Shown here piece after piece: positions 1 to 11,293 of a DNA stretch of 64,000 nucleotides (within the stretch, counting starts at the first letter, position 1; the number at the start of each line of letters is the position of its first letter). Source of the DNA: Chrysomallon squamiferum. Lineage: Eukaryota > Mollusca > Gastropoda > Neomphalida > Peltospiridae. The translations under genes were made by a program, and so were the position numbers. The stretch spans positions 69,501 to 133,500 of the forward strand of contig CM022678.1 of assembly GCA_012295275.1 (NCBI GenBank). The letters are read 5' to 3'. The notes beneath the pieces were generated by a model. That model saw nothing but the letters and a program-made list of their open reading frames with translations. It did no database searches and was not told the DNA's origin.

Positions 1-306
1 TGTGTGGGTCCTAAAAGTTCTTTACTAAAACTTGAAGCCAATCATCTGACGTCAGCAAGAAGAGAAATCACGCAATGTCGCCTGTGCACATGGTGTCACA
101 TGAATGACTGTATTGAAAGGTCACCGACTGAGTTAAACACAGCTGTCCAGTCTTTTTGTCAGTCGTCAGTGTCCATAGTCAGAGGTCAGATGTGTTATGT
201 ACAGAATGTGAAACGTTTATTAAAACCAGTAAAAGACCCAAAGTGGTTGCAGAACGAACTGTACTTTGACGTATATCATCAAAATGACGAGAGATTTGTG
301 TATTAA
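1..306 (+). CDS. terminal exon of an unrecognised protein (5' part off window)
   Basis: An open frame runs from the first base to a TAA at 304-306, giving about 101 residues, and is followed 30 bases later by an AATAAA signal, as expected for a last coding exon plus short 3' UTR. The peptide is soluble-looking and Cys-rich near its middle (CRLCTWCHMNDC, about residues 27-38) and ends in an aromatic, acidic tail (NELYFDVYHQNDERFVY). There is no signal peptide or membrane segment. I do not recognise the family. The first methionine is not visible, so the true exon start lies upstream of the window or at an acceptor I cannot place. The spaced Cys/His residues could bind metal, but that is inference. 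Confidence 0.45.
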   Translation, partial: CVGPKSSLLKLEANHLTSARREITQCRLCTWCHMNDCIERSPTELNTAVQSFCQSSVSIVRGQMCYVQNVKRLLKPVKDPKWLQNELYFDVYHQNDERFVY

Positions 307-337
307 CCCTGTAACTGTTATTCATCCTGTATGTAGA

Positions 338-343
338 AATAAA
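338..343 (+). promoter_or_regulatory. poly(A) signal AATAAA
   Basis: AATAAA lies 32 bases after the stop codon of the upstream exon, with further AATAAA-like runs at 351-360. This supports a transcript ending near 360-380. Confidence 0.5.
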
Positions 344-714
344 AGTCTTAAATAAATAAATATACAACAATAATTAAAAAACAGTAACATTATTATTATT
401 ATTATTTCATCTATATATTTTTTTCTTTACTTTTCTTTCTTTTTTTTTTTTCTTTCTAGACGAATGTTATTTTATTATTATTTGAGGTATTCATTTATTT
501 TTTGATTACGTTTGTGACAGATAACTACATATATTTATATGTAGATGTTTTATATATATTTTGATCGATTTGCATATTGGTATCGTCTTTGACCAGTCTA
601 TTAAAAAAGAAAACAAAATTTGTATTTCTGTCCACGTCTCCGACAGCAAAAAACCCCAAAATCAAGAACATCGAAAGTAACAAAAACAGTAAATTAATAC
701 ATCAATAAATAAAC

Positions 715-761
<47 letters not shown>

Positions 762-1548
762 TCTTGTGTTAAGTGTTACAGAAGAAAAGTTAAGTTTTTA
801 TACACATGTACATATGTATTGTGTGTTTTAGTGTGTATGTATGCATATATGTATGTATGTATGTATGCATCTCTGTATACATGTATGGAACTTTTCACGT
901 TCATTTAGCTTCAAGAAACATTTTATTTTCACTTTCATATTATTTTATTTCACCCATAATTTTATTTTTGATCTGATTTTATCATTTCATTTGTTTCATT
1001 CATTTTTTATTTCCATTTAACTATTATTCACTGTTCTTGTTATTTCTTCTTATTACTATTATTGTATTATCTTATTATACTACCTCTGCTGTTGCTGCCT
1101 ATATTATTGTATTATTATTATTATTATTATTATATTTATTAATGTAACATATGGTGCTGGAGATTTACGTAATGTGTTGCCAGTTGAGTTAACAAGGAAT
1201 TTGAGAACAATTGAACTCATTATTAAGAATAGAAACATTATATTTATAAGGTTACCAAGAAGATGTATTAATACCTGTCTAAGTTTGTTTGTGGCGAACA
1301 GTAGGTCAATTCTGGTAACTTTAATCAAACTACACTTACCATGTTAGGTTGTTGTTGTTGTTTCCCCAATGGAATTATACATATATGTGATAATATGTAA
1401 TAATAATAATAATAATGGACAATAAGTAAATAAATAAATACATAAATAAATAAAATAACAAATGTGTGAAACTAAATTAATCAGAACAATTTTAAACTAC
1501 AACGACATTTACATTCTTCACACATCTTTCATTGTGTTTCTAACTGTA
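344..1548. other. AT-rich non-coding stretch with microsatellites
   Basis: No supported gene. It holds a TAA trinucleotide run at about 715-762, TATG/TGTA-rich sequence at 800-880, and short TTA runs near 1110-1140. Confidence 0.6.
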
Positions 1549-1681
1549 ATTGGCTGGTAAAGAATCTTTTAAATTACATGGAATAATTTATTTTGTTCAG
1601 TCTATTGTTGTAAAGTCTGTTTCTAAACAGATCAGCCAAATCTTCTCTTAACTGACATCGAAGTAAGTTTGACATTTTATG

Positions 1682-1720
<39 letters not shown>

Positions 1721-2391
1721 CTCTCTATCTCTCATTTTCAAGACTCTCCTTTTATTATTTACTTTTGTCTCTATATAATTTGATTTCACTCAGTATTTTT
1801 TCAATTCCTTACTTTTCATTTTAATATTATTATTATATTGTAATTATGATTATGATATTGTTATAATAATAATAATTATTATTATTATTATTATTATTAT
1901 TATGTTGTTGTTGTTGTTGTTATTATTGATGTTGTTGCTGTTGTTGCTGGGGGTTTTGTGGGTATTTTTGTGTTTATTAGCTCTACAGATACTTAGGTCG
2001 CATGTTAATTGTGTTCAATTATTATTATTGTTATCATTATCATCATCATTATATTTTTACTGTTTATTGATTAATTTTAAGTCAGTTATTTATTTTTTTT
2101 CTTGCTTTAGTGGACTGTTTCATTTTCCAAAATAGAGCATGGCAAAACATATGTACAAACACTCAGACATACATATACATTCGCAAATATATATACACAC
2201 TGCAGAAAACATACATCTATAAAACAGACGTGAAGGTCGACTTCCAATAACAGCCACTTACCCATAGACAGACGGATAATATATATATTAAATTATACAA
2301 ACGTCTGAGTGCGAGAAACTTGTTATTTTATTTATTTAGTTTTGTTTGTTTTGTTTTATTATATTTATTATTATTATTATTATTATTATTA

Positions 2392-2434
<43 letters not shown>

Positions 2435-3540
2435 CAAAAGTAGTAACAGTTTTATCAATTGGTTACGTAAATTTTCCATTCATGACAGAATTTTAAATCC
2501 TGATGTCGCTACTGTATAATAGAACTGGTGAAACCATGTAGTGAAATAATTTTAATTGACATTGATGGACATAATGTTGCATCTTCTTCTGCCGTAGAAT
2601 GAAATACATAGTTTTCTTGTATTTGTCTGTGTAACATGTTTCTTGATTTAGTAAATCTATTTAACTTGTGCATTAAAAATCAAAACATTTATAGATTTTA
2701 GATATCTTGGTAATATTCGCACGAAGTACAAAGCAAATTGAAAAACAACAGAAAAACAATAACATTTCATGAGCATTAAGGAATCACTGAACAATTTATC
2801 TTTTGTTTATTTCATGGCATTCAGCGATTTTAAATATGCATTCTGTGTCATTAAGATACAAGGAGAACAGTAAAGGAGATCAATGTTCACTAGCAGGGGA
2901 AATAGTCCGTTAATGAGTTATGTGCACCGACACAAGATTTAATATTTCGATACATGTATATTAACATAACACATTTACCATTTACACCATTGTTTATAAA
3001 TTTTCACCACTTTGAATGAAACGATTGCTGAAATCTATAAACGTACCAAAACAGTTTTTTTCTTCCGTGCTTCATCAGTTCGATTACACCGTATAGTGTG
3101 TAAAAATCAGTCATTTGTGCAATAATCCTTCCTAATCCTGCTTGAACGTCAGTATATCATTTTTCAAGAAACAACTTTAGTCTATTATTTAACACAGTGT
3201 TAAAGAGTTGCCGAAGACAGTTAAGTAATGTAATAAATCTATACTTTTCTGATTATTTTTATCACCAATTTCATAAATTGAGTAAGGGGAGATATCAGTT
3301 TCAAACACAAAATATAAAGTCACATATTCATATATCAACAGTTTGCTTAATATATTCATTAATTATATTGCCTTGACCCAAAGTTTTGACGTTCTTGATA
3401 AATTTAACAACTGTAAGTATTTTACATTCTAAAATAGTATATTTAGTAAACTGTATTTTCTAAATCTGTGGTAAATTTTGTTATGGAGGCTGTCATTACT
3501 GAGGTTTACGTCAGGAAAGTATTGGTGTAGTGATTCTTAA
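1549..3540 (-). mobile_element. decayed non-LTR retrotransposon (LINE) copy 1
   Basis: The segment recurs at 33147-35000 with long collinear similarity (for example the stretches starting TTGGCTGGTAAAGAATC and AGGTCGACTTCCAATAAC), so it is a dispersed element. The reverse strand of about 2955-3375 translates, across several stops, into reverse-transcriptase-like fragments: NIINEYIKQTVD, then YRFITLLNCLRQLF, LNNRLKLFLEK, QAGLGRIIAQ and FYTLYGVIELMKHGRKKLFW. These match the fingers/palm region of non-LTR RTs in order. It is dead, with many stops and no intact frame. A CT run (1682-1718), TTA/TTG low-complexity DNA (1862-1950) and a TA run (2396-2432) lie inside. Confidence 0.6.
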
Positions 3541-4493
3541 GGTTCAAAATCAAGAACTTCAAATTTTAAGATTTTCTAATACACGTAGCGAGCGAAGTAG
3601 TTTATATATATATATATTTGGTCTACAAATATCCTGATCTTTTCTTTGACAAATTTGAAATTCAGCACGTTGTTGGCTCGTTTGTAAAATTAAATAATTC
3701 TCTAAACATTCTATCATGTTATTTGTTTCAGTTGTCAACATTAGATAATCAGGGAGTTCTGTGTGCTGGCGTTATATTCTGTAGATATGTTATTAAATTT
3801 GTTTTACGGCATATCAAAAGTATCACTGTTAAAATAGGGACACCCTTTAGTTGGTATATAACCCAGTAAACATGAGCCATAATACATATTCAGATGTGTT
3901 TTGATATAAATTACTTTTGCAGGAAAATTACTTCAATATTAATAATAATAATAATAATATATTAATAATAAATAATAATAATAATAATAATAATATAAGT
4001 ATCTGTGTAACAACATGAACCATCACATCTGTCACGTTCTACACTTACAGTAACACACTTTAATTACAGTAACACACTTTAATTACAGTAACACGCTTTA
4101 ATTACAGTAACACGCTTTAATTACAGTAACACACTTTAATTACAGTAACACACTTTATTACAGTAACACTTTAATTACCAACTGAACTGAACTTTACTTT
4201 ACAGTCAGGCCGCAGTCTGAGGATTTCATACAAAATTAATAACATTATAACAAGTATGACAAGATGGTAGATTTACATAATGTACATAATAATAAATTAT
4301 AAACAATATATCAATATTTCACAAAGGATTTGAAAAATTCAGGATTAGATTACAGAGAGTAGAAAGTTTTGTAGGACGCCCGCTTTTTGAGAATTAAATA
4401 ATATATAAACTTATGAGTGCTTAATTTAGATTGACAGAAAATGGTAGGTAACATTTCTTTTGATTCTTGATAAACATACGTGTAAATATATAA
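3541..4493. other. non-coding, microsatellite and short-repeat DNA up to the gap
   Basis: No supported gene. AAT-type microsatellite occupies about 3940-3995. The short frames here show no domain signature. Confidence 0.5.
4046..4180. repeat. 19-bp tandem repeat, about 7 copies
   Basis: ACAGTAACACACTTTAATT recurs head to tail about seven times with one-base variants and a shortened last unit. A single related unit (AGTAACACACTTTAATTA) sits at about 30176-30195 next to another ATA microsatellite, so unit and microsatellite probably belong to one dispersed element. Confidence 0.8.
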
Positions 4494-4693
4494 NNNNNNN
4501 NNNNNNNNNNNNNNNNNNNNNNNNNNNNNNNNNNNNNNNNNNNNNNNNNNNNNNNNNNNNNNNNNNNNNNNNNNNNNNNNNNNNNNNNNNNNNNNNNNNN
4601 NNNNNNNNNNNNNNNNNNNNNNNNNNNNNNNNNNNNNNNNNNNNNNNNNNNNNNNNNNNNNNNNNNNNNNNNNNNNNNNNNNNNNNNNNNNNN
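4494..4693. other. assembly gap, 200 N
   Basis: Exactly 200 N, a fixed scaffolding gap rather than a measured distance. Sequence on the right starts with nanopore adapter. Confidence 0.99.
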
Positions 4694-4711
4694 TTCGTTC
4701 AGTTACGTATT
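4694..4711 (+). other. residual Oxford Nanopore ligation-adapter sequence
   Basis: TTCGTTCAGTTACGTATT directly after the gap equals the 3' part of the nanopore ligation adapter top strand. Homology to the right-hand copy of the 36.1-kb repeat starts immediately after it, so it is not genomic. Confidence 0.9.
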
Positions 4712-5096
4712 ACTGAGAAAACTTAAGAATATTTATTGAAACTATTGGTGACATCTGTTCATTTTCATTGTTTGTTCCAGCATTTAATAGTGAAAAATAA
4801 TAAATATAAGTTATTGAAACTACTTTTACATTGTTTGTTTTGTAATATAGTAAATTATTTTATGATATGTTCATTTTATATTGTTTATATGGCACGGTTT
4901 TGATATTAGGGTTGACAAAACTAAAAACTATAACTTAGTTACTATTCTGATATATTAAGTATTGTGACAAAATTAAAAGTATAACATAGTAAAACTGTTC
5001 TGATAGTTATTATATTTACATAATTTAATGAGTTGCAGTTCAGAAAACAGACTATAAGGCTTTGTGATAATGATTACATTTTGCAGGTCATGCCAA

Positions 5097-5152
5097 CAGA
5101 TAACATAAAAAGTTCAAGTATCTTCTAACAGCAGAAATGTCTTTCTTCAGAA
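5097..5152 (+). CDS. gene A copy 1, Ser-rich 5' exon (indel-damaged)
   Basis: Counterpart of 41177-41247. The acceptor TTTTGCAG precedes it. Compared with the right copy, several single bases are missing and the donor has become AATATG, so the frame cannot be read here. See the right copy for the peptide. The damage fits poor consensus near the contig end. Confidence 0.4.
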
Positions 5153-5873
5153 TATGATGAGTGTTTATATCTTTATCAATCGGTATACATAAATCTAGTG
5201 CTTACCTTTGGATAAGAAAATTCAGAAATGGACAAAATTATTATTTGTAGCGATGGGCTTTTAGGTGTTGTTTTGCTTTTTATTATCATTTTGTAAACTG
5301 ACGCTTTTCTGATTTATATTGTAAATAAATTAACAATTTAAAGGGTTCTAAGTACTTTCTGACAGACAAAATTAAAAAATAATAATAATAAAAAAAATAA
5401 ATAAAAAAATAACATAAAATAAAAAATAATTGCATACTAATTACTCCTGACTATTATAATTATTGTGTTCACCATTATTTACTGTAATCTTAGGTCATAT
5501 GTCCACAACATCTATGCATAATTAGTTAACAATACTAAGCACATTTGTTAAAAAACACATATTGCTGTATTCAGTAATACATTTTAGACAGACACAGTAT
5601 TATACTGTATGTTGCCATATCTCTACATACAATTAAAAACATTTGCTGTGTTTACAACATGCACATTCATTACATAGACACACACAAATATATTCAGAGA
5701 CACATGTGTGCTGTCATATCTCTACATATATATAAAACAGTTTTGTGTTTTCAAAATTGCTACAACATTTTATAATTATATCTAATTCTCAGTATTTTGC
5801 AGGTAAAAACATTTTTGAAATTATGCATTGAAGTTGTGAATTATAAAAGTGTGTTTACTCTGTTTTACTGCAG

Positions 5874-5935
5874 GACTAATGTCAAGTAATATATATCATT
5901 CTGGTTCTACTGAAATGACAGGTAACACTATACCC
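5874..5935 (+). CDS. gene A copy 1, cassette exon with RHIM-like motif
   Basis: Acceptor TTTTACTGCAG and donor GTAAGTTA. The exon enters with 2 nt of a split codon and reads LMSSNIYHSGSTEMTGNTIP. The portion NIYHSGSTEMTGN has the spacing of RHIM motifs (N-I-Y-N/H). This copy has lost one G at the exon-donor junction (ACCCGTAAG against ACCCGGTAAG in the right copy), so it is 62 nt rather than 63. The right copy at 41980-42042 is the better version. Confidence 0.55.
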
Positions 5936-6351
5936 GTAAGTTAAAACTGAAAGTTTTCTCTTCTCTATATATTTAATAGTGTAACAGAATACACAGTAGA
6001 CATTAGTACTTTAACTATCAGACACTGTTACCTGAATAACATTGAAACAGCACATAAATAGAAAGATACAATAAATATAAACATACATACTTGTACCTAC
6101 AGTTAGCTCATACACAGAAAACAGACATACACAGACATACACATAAATACATTCAGACTGAGACACACTATGTATGTTAAACTGTATGCTGTCATGTTTC
6201 TACATATATATAAAAAAATTGTTTTGTTTTTCAAAAATTGCTACATTTTATAATTATATCTAATTCTCAGTATTTTTGCAGATAAAACATTTTTAGAAAT
6301 TATGCATTGAAATTGTGAATTATAAAAAGTATTTGCTCTCTTTCACTGCAG

Positions 6352-6414
6352 TACAACTGCCAGCAGATGCATCTCATTCTGTTTCTTCTCAAATAGGAAA
6401 TAACTATGTATCCG
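6352..6414 (+). CDS. gene A copy 1, cassette exon with RHIM-like motif
   Basis: 63 nt between acceptor CTTTCACTGCAG and donor GTAAGTTA. Reading 2+60+1 gives QLPADASHSVSSQIGNNYVS. SQIGNNYV resembles the RHIM core (V/I-Q-I/V-G-x-x-N), and the H three residues after A matches the N/H position of RHIMs. Intact in both copies (see 42463-42525). Skipping it would keep the frame. Confidence 0.6.
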
Positions 6415-6858
6415 GTAAGTTAATAACTGAAAGTTTTCTGTTCTCTACATGTTTAATAGATAACAGAATACATACTAAATATTAGTACTTTTTTCTCAGA
6501 CACTGTGACCTGAACAACATAGAAAGATGCACATTAATACATAGACACAATACATATGAATATACATACCTGTACCTACATTTAGCACATACACAGAACA
6601 CATACATACACATATATATATGCAGGCGTGCAGTACACAGATATACACACAGATATATTCAGACTGAGATACAGTGTATGTATGTTAAACTGCATGATGT
6701 CATATCTCTTACATATATATAAAATCAAAATGTGTTTCAAACACTGGTGCTGCATTTAATAATTACATCTAATTCACAGAATCTTGCAGGTAAAACATTT
6801 TTAGATATTATGCATTAAATTTATGAATAATAAAATATATATTTACTTTGTTTCACAG

Positions 6859-6919
6859 GACAGTCCTTAATAAACATAATTAACAGTCCAGGTGCTAAAA
6901 GTAGGAGATATTAAACTGA
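6859..6919 (+). CDS. gene A copy 1, cassette exon with RHIM-like motif (1-bp insertion)
   Basis: Acceptor TTGTTTCACAG, donor GTAAGTTA. It encodes the QSLINIINSPGAKVGDIKL exon, but GCTAAAAG here has one A more than the right copy (GCTAAAG), so the frame breaks in a homopolymer. The right copy (42970-43029) is 60 nt and in frame. Confidence 0.5.
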
Positions 6920-6960
6920 GTAAGTTAAAAACTGAAAAGTTTTCTTTTGTGTGTCTGTTT

Positions 6961-9900
6961 AATATATAACACATCCGAGTGAGTGCAATACATCATCACG
7001 AGGAGACGAGTGCAGATTGTTATATATGAAAATATTTAGAATCCTCATCTAATATCTTTTCCAATACATCATGTATATAACTTGAAACTGACTAAGTTGT
7101 AGCAGTTTCTAATAATGTTTATGCAACAGAATACCCAAGTAACCAATGGCTTCAGGAAATATTCAGGAATTTCAGATTATAGAATTAAAAAACGTTGTTC
7201 TGGTGAATGCAGCAGGTCAGAAATATGAAAATGTGTCCAGATGCTAAAGCGATGGTCAGTGACAGATTAAAAACAGGTCTGTAAAAAAATACTTAGTAGA
7301 AGTATCAGTGTTATTAACATACTGAAGTGCACATTTCATATCATGTTTCAGAGTTTCAACTTTTATTATGATCTCATTATGTGCATACACTGAGATGGCA
7401 ATGTGTGTATGTATGTTTCTTGATAGATACAAAGATATTTGTAAAGTTGATGAAGGTTTTGTCCTGTTTTGGCACTCATGATCTTAGTGGATGTAACCTA
7501 AAACAGCAGTGAAGTACACAAGTAAAACCTAATTAACAGACAAGCTGACGTCACCAAGCTCACTCAGTAACTGTTTAGAAGTCATTTTACCGCAGTGTTG
7601 ACCTTCTAGCAACATAGCTAAATATTACCAGACAAAACTACTTATTTTCATTAAATCAAACACTGAGTCAAAGTTTTGACACCATTAATGTTGCCCAGAA
7701 CAAAGTCTGTGCTGCAGAGGTTACCCTAATAAAACCAAAACCTTGTTAACTAAGAAATTGTAATTTTGAGAGCAACATTAATATTTTTGATACAAGTAAT
7801 ATCATTTTTTCCTTTGAGTGAGGGGAGTAAAAGAAATGAAAAAATATTTTAATTGTTTTACCTGTTCGGAAATAGCTGTCCGATCTATGTGTGCAGGGCT
7901 GGAAATCAAAGCATTTTGTTTCATTTTAACTATTCTCGTTTTTTTACTTTAACAATTTCAAAAATTACTTATTATTCCTCTATAATTATCAAAGCAACAT
8001 TAATTATCCATAACACTTCCGGCTTTTACCTATGAAACTAAATAAATTACACTTTATTAACAGAAAAAAAACAGAAAGAAAGAAACTTTATATAACTGTA
8101 TTAATTTATTGCAGTCATAATCCTTAGTTGATATGTATTATTACTCATTTATAAACTATAATACATAATTTTAAGTAGTGTTACGGAAAAGAAAATGATT
8201 ATGCAAACATTTTTTGAATTACGTAGAATTTACACACACACAGACACATAAAAACATAAATAAATTAACACAAACATTCACACATACAAACATATTCAGG
8301 CATAGAAAAAGTTTTGACTGAGATTTTCTTCTTAAACTGTTGATATAACTCAACATGACTATATATGCCTGTCATTATTATCACCTGTAAATACTAAATA
8401 TACTGCAAAGCATACATAACATCAACAGCAACAACAACAACAACAATAATAATAATAACAATAACAACAGCAACAATAAACAGTGGGGCATCTAAGGCAC
8501 TCACAAGCGACCATTAATTAACACCATCGTCACGTAACCAAATTAGAACCCTTTATTGGGCATAACACTCTTCCTCCAAAATAACACTAACTATACATAG
8601 GAAACTCCCTGTATCGGGTAGATAGCTACCCAATTTGGCTTGACTCTAAGGCCATATATGTATTTATATTTAATGTTAAATCATTAGAAACACAAAAACA
8701 GAAGTTTGGATTAAAGAATATATGATCTAATAATAGTTATTTACCAAGTAAGCTTACAATGTCTGCACAGCCGATTGCAAACAGTTTTACGCCACAAAAT
8801 TCACATACTTGAACATGTGAGAGATATTTCATATGTTTAAACTAGGAAACCCCAAGATGTATTTGAAGATGCAAGTATATCAAACTAATGTTCTGTTTAG
8901 CAGGACATTGACGTGACAGTCAGTTAATAATAACACCATTGTGGTATCTATGTTTACAATTACTGATGGTCAGTGTTGATCTCAGATACCCACTATTCTC
9001 ACCCACTGTTTCAGAGATAACAGTCTACAGTTACTGTGATGAGTCTGATCTCAGATTACCAGCCGTGCTCCAAATTAATGGTTATACCAGTGATTCTCAA
9101 CAAGTGTGCCGCGGCAATTGATTCTCAACCAGTGTGCCGCAAACTTTTGTAGAAAAACAGTTTGAGAAAAAACACGATTGACTGACCTGTCATTCAGAAA
9201 CATGGAAAATCATTCTGTTGTTAATCATCACAAAGTTGTAATAACTTGTCACATGTTTTCACTCATTATTTCAGTGCTTAAATTTTCTCCAAGTGTATAT
9301 TTGTGACATTTCCATTTGTATTGTTTATATCATGTTTATATTGTTTATATATTTTGGGATCAATTCCTCCTACATTAATTTGAGTGAGTATAATTACAAC
9401 TATTCAGATATTATCTGTACATTTATATTGTTTATATAACAAAATTTTGTAATAGCATTAAGTTTAAGTTATTCTGATATTACTAGTGTTAATCCTATAT
9501 TATTTAACTCGCCCAACTGTGATTGTTCTACATGTTTTAACATTATTTGCAATTTGTGATGGTTTTCAAAGAAAAACAGAAAGATTTAAATTCGAACATT
9601 TTCAGTATGATAAAATTTTAGAAGACAGTCTATAAGATTAAAACTAGTATTAATACAAGGAACTAGATGTAGGTCTCTAGAAGAGTATGCAAGATGTAGG
9701 AGGTTTTGGGATCAATTCCTCCTGATAGAATCTTGAGCTGTTTCTATTTTAGCAGTGCAGAACAACTGAGTTATGAAATAGTAACTGTCTGTGGGTAGGT
9801 ATAAATGTAATAAGAAATAGTGGACTGTGAAGTGACAACACAGGGTTTTTTCTTGTATTATCTAAATGTTCCTTAATCTTATGTCTAACCTCATATAAAT

Positions 9901-9979
9901 AAAAAAAAATTCTTCCTTCTGTTAAAAAAAACACAACAAAAGAAAATAAAAACTCAAATCCTTATATTACTTTTTACAG
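6961..9979. other. gene A intron, about 3 kb
   Basis: Between the cassette exons and the Ser-rich exon I see no convincing exon. It holds CA-rich and AAC/AAT-rich stretches (about 8230-8300 and 8420-8480), a hAT-like terminal fragment (9088-9150), and from about 9170 a block paralogous to 18440-19540 upstream of gene B. The small open frame at 7853-8035 is identical in the right copy only because the whole region is duplicated. Confidence 0.6.
9088..9150. mobile_element. hAT-type terminal-repeat fragment inside gene A intron
   Basis: CAGTGATTCTCAACAAGTG and then GATTCTCAACCAGTGTGCC repeat the terminal-inverted-repeat motif seen at the ends of the hAT element at 52440-54047. Only terminal sequence is present. 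The right copy (about 45196-45258) has CATGG instead of CCGCGG between the two halves. Confidence 0.5.
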
Positions 9980-10297
9980 TTCAACCAATACAGATGACAA
10001 AAAAGAGTTCAAAAAATCTTTCTAGCATCACAGCTGATTTTTCCTCTGACAACATCACAGCTGAGTCTTCCTCTGACAACATCACAACTGAGTCTTCCAT
10101 TGACAACATCACAGCTGATTCTTCCTCTGACAACATCACAACTGAGTCTTCCATTGACAACATCACAGCTGAGTCTTCCTCTGACAACATCACAGCTGAG
10201 TCTTCCATTGACAACATCACAGCTGAGTCTTCCTCAGGCAACATCACAACTGAGTCTTCCTCGGACAACATCAATCCTAGAGTAATTTTTATTTATG
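9980..10297 (+). CDS. gene A copy 1, Ser/Thr/Asn-rich repeat exon
   Basis: 318 nt between acceptor CTTTTTACAG and donor GTAATAC, reading 2+315+1, so it keeps the phase of the neighbouring cassette exons. The peptide begins QPIQMTKKSSKN and continues with nine 9-residue repeats of the type SSDNITAES/SIDNITTES, encoded by a 27-bp tandem repeat. It ends in a hydrophobic segment NPRVIFIYG similar in layout to the RHIM-like end of the gene B exon at 19980. Each repeat carries an N-I-T sequon, but no signal peptide is seen, so glycosylation is not implied. It looks like a flexible acidic spacer. The right copy (46092-46409) is identical in translation. Confidence 0.65.
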
Positions 10298-10488
10298 GTA
10301 ATACATAGAGCATTTCAATATATTATTTTCTTTATTGATTGGAAACTCTAAGCAGAATTATTATTTGTATCTGTTCCAATGCAGTTTTCAATATATTGTT
10401 TTGATGAGGCAATTCTAATCTGACAAAATTATTATTTATATCTGTAACTGTCTTATATTGTTTACTTTTCTAAAAAGATTATTTGTAA

Positions 10489-11293
10489 ACTGACATTTTT
10501 TTCTGATTTAAACTGATAATAAATTAACAACTGAAAAGGTTTCATGTACTCTCTTACAGGCAAACGTAGCAAAAATAATAAATTTAAAAAATAGACTAAT
10601 TATTGTTTCATCATAACTATTATAATTATTCTTGTGTTGACCATTATTTATTTTAATGTTGTAAAGCAATGCTCACATCAAATGTTATCTATGTATAATT
10701 AGTTAGCATTACTAAAGACAGTTGTTAAAACATATATTGCTATATTCTGTAATACTGTTCACACAGACTGTATTATACTGTATGCTGCCATATCTCTATA
10801 GATAGATAAAAATTTTCTATATTCTTAGAAATCATGCACTGAAGTTACAGAAATGTTTTTACTCTGTTTCACAGGATCAACGGTGATAAATAACATTAGC
10901 AGTCAGATTTGTCAATTCAGACATGACAATACAGCCAGTAAGTTAAAGACTGACATTTTTTTCTGATTTAAACTGATAATAAATTAACAACTGAAAAGGT
11001 TTCATGTACTCTCTTACAGGCAAACGTAGCAAAAAATAATAAATTTAAAAATAGACTAATTATTGTTTCATCATAACTATTATAATTATTCTTGTGTTGA
11101 CCATTATTTATTTTAATGTTGTAAAGCAATGCTCACATCAAATGTTATCTATGTATAATTAGTTAGCATTACTAAAGACAGTTGTTAAAACATATATTGC
11201 TATATTCTGTAATACTGTTCACACAGACTGTATTATACTGTGTGCTGCCATATCTCTATAGATAGACATGACAATACAGCCAGTAAGTTAAAG
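10489..11293. repeat. local tandem duplication, ~318-bp units 460 bp apart
   Basis: 10489-10806 recurs at 10949-11265 nearly unchanged. The tail 11266-11293 (ACATGACAATACAGCCAGTA...) repeats the 3' end and donor of the exon at 10875-10937. The second unit therefore carries a stub of the exon. The arrangement is shared with the right copy (46600-47400). Confidence 0.85.
10875..10937 (+). CDS. gene A copy 1, 63-nt cassette exon (weak RHIM-like)
   Basis: Acceptor CTGTTTCACAG, donor GTAAGTTA, 2+60+1 nt. Peptide STVINNISSQICQFRHDNTA. It aligns by position with the other cassette exons, and CQFRHDNT could correspond to the V-Q-V-G-x-x-N core, but the glycine is missing, so the motif is weak. Identical in the right copy (46985-47047). 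Confidence 0.5.

Larger units (their letters stand above)
5540..6960 (+). repeat. tandem array of ~480-bp intron-exon-intron units
   Basis: Three successive units each contain CA-rich intron sequence, a CATATCTCTACATATATATAAAA-like block, TCTAATTCTCAGTATTTTGCAG, ATTATGCATTGAA, an acceptor, an exon of about 62 nt, then GTAAGTTAAAAACTGAAAG and a pyrimidine-rich stretch. Exons diverge more than flanking introns. Related units occur at 19855-20260 (gene B) and 41640-43080 (right copy). Confidence 0.8.

Noticed and set aside
7853-8035. 60-residue frame identical at 7853-8035 and 43961-44143
   Set aside because: Identity comes from the large duplication, not from selection. No splice or domain support.
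8939-9121. AVLQINGYTSDS as another RHIM-like exon
   Set aside because: Overlaps a hAT terminal fragment and has no acceptor/donor pair in the family phase.
9981-10274. Minus-strand frame with MLSEEDSAVMLSMEDS-type repeats (and its copy at 46093-46386)
   Set aside because: Antisense shadow of the 27-bp repeat exon. The plus-strand exon has splice sites and the right phase.
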